The notes beneath the pieces are model-generated. The model was not told the origin of the DNA. It did not search any database and saw only the letters and a list, made by a program, of their open reading frames with translations. The translations under genes were made by a program, and so were the position numbers. Shown here piece by piece: positions 4,564 through 6,716 of a DNA stretch of 6,716 nt. Source of the DNA: JAPLVS01 sp043809265 (GTDB taxonomy: Archaea > Iainarchaeota > Iainarchaeia > Iainarchaeales > DTGL01); NCBI GenBank assembly GCA_043809265.1, contig JAZDDY010000076.1, positions 1 through 6,716 of the forward strand, in the 5' to 3' direction. Position 1 is the stretch's first letter. Each line of letters opens with the position of its first letter.

Positions 4564-5562
4564 TCATATTACCTTCAGCATAACCGACGCAATCGTGAAA
4601 TACACTGCCAGCGATATGATATCCTGCAGTACTGTTGCGAATGGCCCTGAGCCCATTGCCGGGTCCTTTTTCATTTTCTGGAACGCCACGACGATAATGA
4701 TCGGCACAAAGACGGCTATCAGGCCTGTCACAAACATTGAGATGCCGAGTATGATGGCAATGCGCGGAAGGTTGTTTAACGCAAGCGCGACAACGAAAAG
4801 CATTGCGCCCAAAATTGATGCGATTGCTGTGCCGACTTTTGCCTCCCTGAAAAAATATTCCTTGAGCGAAAATTTTTGCATTGCAAGGTTCCTAATGAAC
4901 AGTGTTTCTGTTTGGGTGCCGATCGCGTCCGCCATGTAAACAATCAAAGGCATGAATGCCGCCAAAACAAAGTATTCCTTTAAGGGCGCTTCAAAGAAAG
5001 TCGTTACCTGTGCCGCGGCAATCCCGCCGAGCAAGCCCAATAAAAGCCAGGGCATCCTTGCCTTGACCAGGTGCCCAGGGGAAGCGTGGAGCGCTTTGCT
5101 TGGGATGCTGTGGATTCCGGCCAGCTTGAGAAAATCCTCCACATGCTCCGAATTGAGGATGTTGAGTATTGTGCGCGACCTCACTGTGCCCAAGAACACG
5201 CCGTTTTTGTCCACTACTGGGATATTTTTCATGTCTTTTGTGAGGGCAAGGATTGCGACCTCTTCCTGGTCTGTGTGCGGCCTTGCGGTCACAATGTCTG
5301 TCCTCATTATTTCCGAGGCCTTGCTGGTTTCCTTTGCCCTGAAGACCTCTTTTATGGAAAAAAGGCCGGCAAGCCTTTTTTCGCCGTCCACAACATAAAT
5401 GTAGCTTATGGTGTCGAAGGAAGCGATTTTCTCTGAAAGCATTTTTCTGATGCCGCCAATGGAGTCATGCAGGCCGACAACCGGAAGTGCGGTCGACATG
5501 TTCGCGCCTGCAGAATCCTTATGGTATTTTTTCCCGTCAGGCCCGATGTTTCCCAAATCCAT
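4564..5562 (-). CDS. mgtE: MgtE-type magnesium transporter with tandem CBS domains
   Basis: From the ATG at 5562 the protein has 332 residues. Residues about 14-165 hold two CBS domains (first starting KDSAGANM; second KASEIMRTDIVTARP, followed by IPVVDKNGVFLGTV). The membrane domain (about 170-332) has five hydrophobic helices. MPLIVYMADAIGTQTETLFI (204-223) is the conserved helix 2 region, and DPAMGSGPFATVLQDIISL (300-318) carries the aspartate (D314) expected to line the Mg2+ site. MgtE proteins are dimeric Mg2+ channels closed when Mg2+ fills the cytosolic CBS region. The acidic superhelical N domain of bacterial MgtE is absent, as in many archaeal forms, so gating would rest on the CBS pair. 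The start is chosen by TATA spacing (leaderless). ATG at 5577 and TTG at 5628 are in frame, but neither has a ribosome site, and the TTG lies upstream of the TATA box. Confidence 0.88.
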   Translation of the reverse strand: MDLGNIGPDGKKYHKDSAGANMSTALPVVGLHDSIGGIRKMLSEKIASFDTISYIYVVDGEKRLAGLFSIKEVFRAKETSKASEIMRTDIVTARPHTDQEEVAILALTKDMKNIPVVDKNGVFLGTVRSRTILNILNSEHVEDFLKLAGIHSIPSKALHASPGHLVKARMPWLLLGLLGGIAAAQVTTFFEAPLKEYFVLAAFMPLIVYMADAIGTQTETLFIRNLAMQKFSLKEYFFREAKVGTAIASILGAMLFVVALALNNLPRIAIILGISMFVTGLIAVFVPIIIVVAFQKMKKDPAMGSGPFATVLQDIISLAVYFTIASVMLKVI

Positions 5563-5583
5563 GTAAAAGAAATGCATTTTAGG

Positions 5584-5592
5584 CTTTAAAAC
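5584..5592 (-). promoter_or_regulatory. TATA box of the mgtE gene
   Basis: On the minus strand this reads TGTTTTAAAG, centred about 26 bp from the ATG at 5562. It supports that leaderless start over the longer alternatives. Confidence 0.45.
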
Positions 5593-5636
5593 AGTTGTGA
5601 TAAGGCCGGCTTCGGCTGGCGGGCGCAAGAATAACT

Positions 5637-5644
5637 CTTTTATT
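5637..5644 (+). promoter_or_regulatory. TATA-like box of the 5686 gene
   Basis: CTTTTATT predicts a transcript start near 5667 and a leader of about 20 bases holding the ribosome-site-like GGAAGTGGA (5674-5682). Confidence 0.4.
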
Positions 5645-5685
5645 GCCCTTTGCGGAATATTCCCATATCGATTGGAAGTGGATAA

Positions 5686-6360
5686 ATGGGCTTGAATTTG
5701 GCAGGCAAAGCTATGCGAGTTGGCCGCAGGGCTGCCTGGAGGGCAAGGCGCTGGGTTTCGTTAAGGAAAACCAGAGTAGGCTCGCCTGTTGTAAATGGGT
5801 TGAAGCGCTGCCTCCGCGGAGACCCGAATTTTTTCCAGTCCCTCAAACCGCTGTATGCCGGATGTAAAGTGAGGATTTTTGAATTCGAAGGGAAAAAATA
5901 TGCGGTCAAGGACACGCTTTTCGATTCCCATGAAGGTTATGACGTAAAAGCATACCAGCGGGTTTTTAGAGAGCACGACAGGATAATTAAAGAAAACCCG
6001 GAACTTTGCCCGAGCGACCTTTACGTTTTCAGCCCGATAAAAGTTTATGGCATGGTCGGACCGTTGCTGGTAATGGAATTAAAGGAAAAAGCTGATTACA
6101 TTCCAAGCAAGGATTTCGAGCCGTTGATGAGGGCTTTGGAGGAAACAAATCCAGGGGCAGCAAAAAGACTAATGGATGCAGTCAGCCAATTAGAATTCAA
6201 TATACAAATGCTTGGGAGGAATTCAAGGGTCAGGGGCAGGCAGATACAATTGCGCGTGTGGGGTGGCGGGGAGTCGGTTGTGGACATTTTAGGCAACACC
6301 AATCCCGCGCACCTTGAAAAGGGGCGATGGATTTTGTCGCTTCCGTTTGACGCCGTTTAA
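5686..6360 (+). CDS. Uncharacterised protein with possible kinase-like fold
   Basis: I do not recognise a named family. The first 45 of 224 residues are strongly basic (many Arg/Lys) and may bind nucleic acid or be a poorly structured tail. The middle has the order expected of a protein-kinase-like N-lobe: beta strands VRIFEFEGKKYAVKD with K75 at the VAVK position, a helix DVKAYQRVFREHDRIIKE with E96 as a possible salt-bridge partner, then strands ending in a hinge-like LLVMELKEKADYI (127-139). Later, N179 in LGRN and D200 in VVDILGN could mimic the catalytic-loop Asn and the DFG Asp. However, no HxD catalytic aspartate is present, and the C-lobe would be very short. It may be a degenerate kinase-like protein or simply an unrelated fold. 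The ATG at 5686 is supported by GGAAGTGGA just upstream; ATG at 5713 is the alternative. It is divergent from mgtE and ends 18 bases before a tRNA gene on the other strand. Confidence 0.7.
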   Translation: MGLNLAGKAMRVGRRAAWRARRWVSLRKTRVGSPVVNGLKRCLRGDPNFFQSLKPLYAGCKVRIFEFEGKKYAVKDTLFDSHEGYDVKAYQRVFREHDRIIKENPELCPSDLYVFSPIKVYGMVGPLLVMELKEKADYIPSKDFEPLMRALEETNPGAAKRLMDAVSQLEFNIQMLGRNSRVRGRQIQLRVWGGGESVVDILGNTNPAHLEKGRWILSLPFDAV

Positions 6361-6371
6361 TTGCTTCCTGC

Positions 6372-6377
6372 AAAAAA
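6372..6377 (-). terminator. T-run terminator of the tRNA-Arg gene
   Basis: Six consecutive T on the minus strand begin two bases after the end of the tRNA. Archaeal RNA polymerase terminates well at such runs. Confidence 0.55.
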
Positions 6378-6378
6378 T

Positions 6379-6450
6379 CGCCCCTGCCGGGATTCGAACC
6401 CGGGTCACCGGCTCCGGAGGCCGGCATTCTGTCCACTATACTACAGGGGC
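6379..6450 (-). tRNA. tRNA-Arg (anticodon CCG)
   Basis: The 72-base gene folds as a cloverleaf. The acceptor stem GCCCCTG/CAGGGGC has seven perfect pairs. The anticodon stem CCGGC/GCCGG encloses loop CTCCGGA, giving anticodon CCG (plus-strand 6415-6417), which reads CGG. The T arm is CCGGG-TTCGAAT-CCCGG, the variable loop has four bases, and the discriminator is G. CCA is not encoded and must be added by the CCA-adding enzyme. No intron is present. The D stem is weak: G10·U25, U11-A24, an A12/A23 mismatch and U13·G22. A TATA box lies about 31 bp upstream and a T-run directly downstream, so it is an independent transcription unit. Confidence 0.96.
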
Positions 6451-6476
6451 TCCTGAAAGAGAAAGGGGCGGCAAAC

Positions 6477-6485
6477 AAATAAAAA
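6477..6485 (-). promoter_or_regulatory. TATA box of the tRNA-Arg gene
   Basis: On the minus strand this reads TTTTTATTT. It predicts a start near 6455, giving a 5' leader of about five bases to be trimmed by RNase P. The same AT-rich block could also serve the plus-strand gene at 6543. Confidence 0.5.
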
Positions 6486-6531
6486 GAGTGCATTGCAGAA
6501 TATTTGGATAATTTTTTTCTTTGCCTTCAAA

Positions 6532-6538
6532 GGAGTGA
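6532..6538 (+). promoter_or_regulatory. Shine-Dalgarno site of the zinc-ribbon gene
   Basis: GGAGTGA lies four bases before the ATG at 6543 and is a near-perfect match to the archaeal anti-Shine-Dalgarno sequence. It supports that start. Confidence 0.65.
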
Positions 6539-6542
6539 TTCG

Positions 6543-6716
6543 ATGACAAGATGCGCGGGATGCGGAAAAACAGCAACAACAACCAACAAAGCAGGAGTGC
6601 CAACCTGTTCAAGATGCCAGAGCTCCACTATTCAGATGCCTTTGTGCCCTGAATGCGGTTCCACGATGGCCCTCAGGACAGGAAAATTCGGCTCGTTCTG
6701 GGGCTGCAACATGTAC
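6543..6716 (+). CDS. Zinc-ribbon protein, topoisomerase C4-finger-like (3' end outside window)
   Basis: The 58 visible residues begin MTRCAGCGK and run off the right edge. C4/C7 (CAGC) and C22/C25 (CSRC) make one four-cysteine ribbon. C35/C38 (CPEC) and C55 in FGSFWGCNMY match the beginning of the C4 zinc finger found at the C-terminus of bacterial topoisomerase I, where the pattern CPxCGxxM..R.GKFG.FxGC.xYPxC is typical. Here the finger is at the N-terminus and no topoisomerase core precedes it, so this is either a small stand-alone DNA-binding protein or a larger protein with zinc fingers at its front. A strong ribosome site supports the start. The missing 3' part prevents a firmer call. 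Confidence 0.8.
   Translation, partial: MTRCAGCGKTATTTNKAGVPTCSRCQSSTIQMPLCPECGSTMALRTGKFGSFWGCNMY

Noticed and set aside
4595..5436. Plus-strand frames of 114, 148 and 121 residues opposite mgtE
   Set aside because: The minus strand encodes a clear MgtE; these frames are its mirror, rich in Cys/His/Phe or Ser/Thr with no motifs.
6230..6511. Frames crossing the tRNA gene on both strands
   Set aside because: The sequence GIRTRVTGSGGRHSVHYTTGA and its counterpart are typical spurious translations of a tRNA gene.
1..6716. CRISPR array, insertion sequence, phage or toxin-antitoxin module
   Set aside because: No regularly spaced repeats, terminal inverted repeats with transposase, or phage genes were found. 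The XRE/membrane-protein pair was considered as toxin-antitoxin, but the membrane protein is too large and DUF2178-like.

Overview
The window looks archaeal. Several genes have a TATA-like box (TTTTAAAA type) about 26 bp upstream of the start codon or of the tRNA, and three start codons fall on the predicted transcription start, which suggests leaderless mRNAs. Other genes carry Shine-Dalgarno motifs matching an archaeal 16S tail (GGAGGTG, GGAGTGA). The tRNA-Arg encodes no CCA end, and the PadR regulator, stand-alone zinc-ribbon protein and N-domain-less MgtE are all common in archaea. Gene density and the divergent small proteins would suit an uncultivated euryarchaeal or DPANN lineage, but the sequence alone does not fix the phylum.

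Layout. 2-820 (+): C-terminal part of a divergent glutamine synthetase, cut by the window edge. 946-2151 (+): RecB/Cas4-like PD-(D/E)XK nuclease with an Fe-S type cysteine set. 2215-2862 (+): two-gene operon of a four-helix membrane protein (DUF2178-like) and a 63-residue XRE-type HTH regulator, with an 18-bp perfect palindrome between its TATA box and predicted start. 2875-3021 (-) and 3176-3472 (+): a divergent pair, a 48-residue protein with nine cysteines (TRASH/metallothionein-like) and a PadR regulator with cysteines at both ends; repeated CGATA motifs cover both promoters. 3494-4543 (+): Sua5-type threonylcarbamoyl-AMP synthase for tRNA t6A. 4564-5562 (-): MgtE-type Mg2+ transporter with two CBS domains. 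5686-6360 (+): unrecognised protein with faint resemblance to a kinase-like fold. 6379-6450 (-): tRNA-Arg(CCG) with its own TATA box and T-run. 6543-6716 (+): start of a zinc-ribbon protein resembling topoisomerase C4 fingers.

How the parts relate. Most genes are unrelated housekeeping or accessory functions. Two regions look like self-contained regulatory circuits. In each, a small DNA-binding protein sits with one small effector (a membrane protein or a Cys-rich protein), and the repeated or palindromic sites lie where bound repressor would block TBP/TFB or RNA polymerase. The PadR/Cys-rich pair reads best as a thiol- or metal-responsive switch and is the most interesting lead. No CRISPR array, insertion sequence, phage gene or origin was seen. 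There is no gene-free stretch longer than 300 bases.
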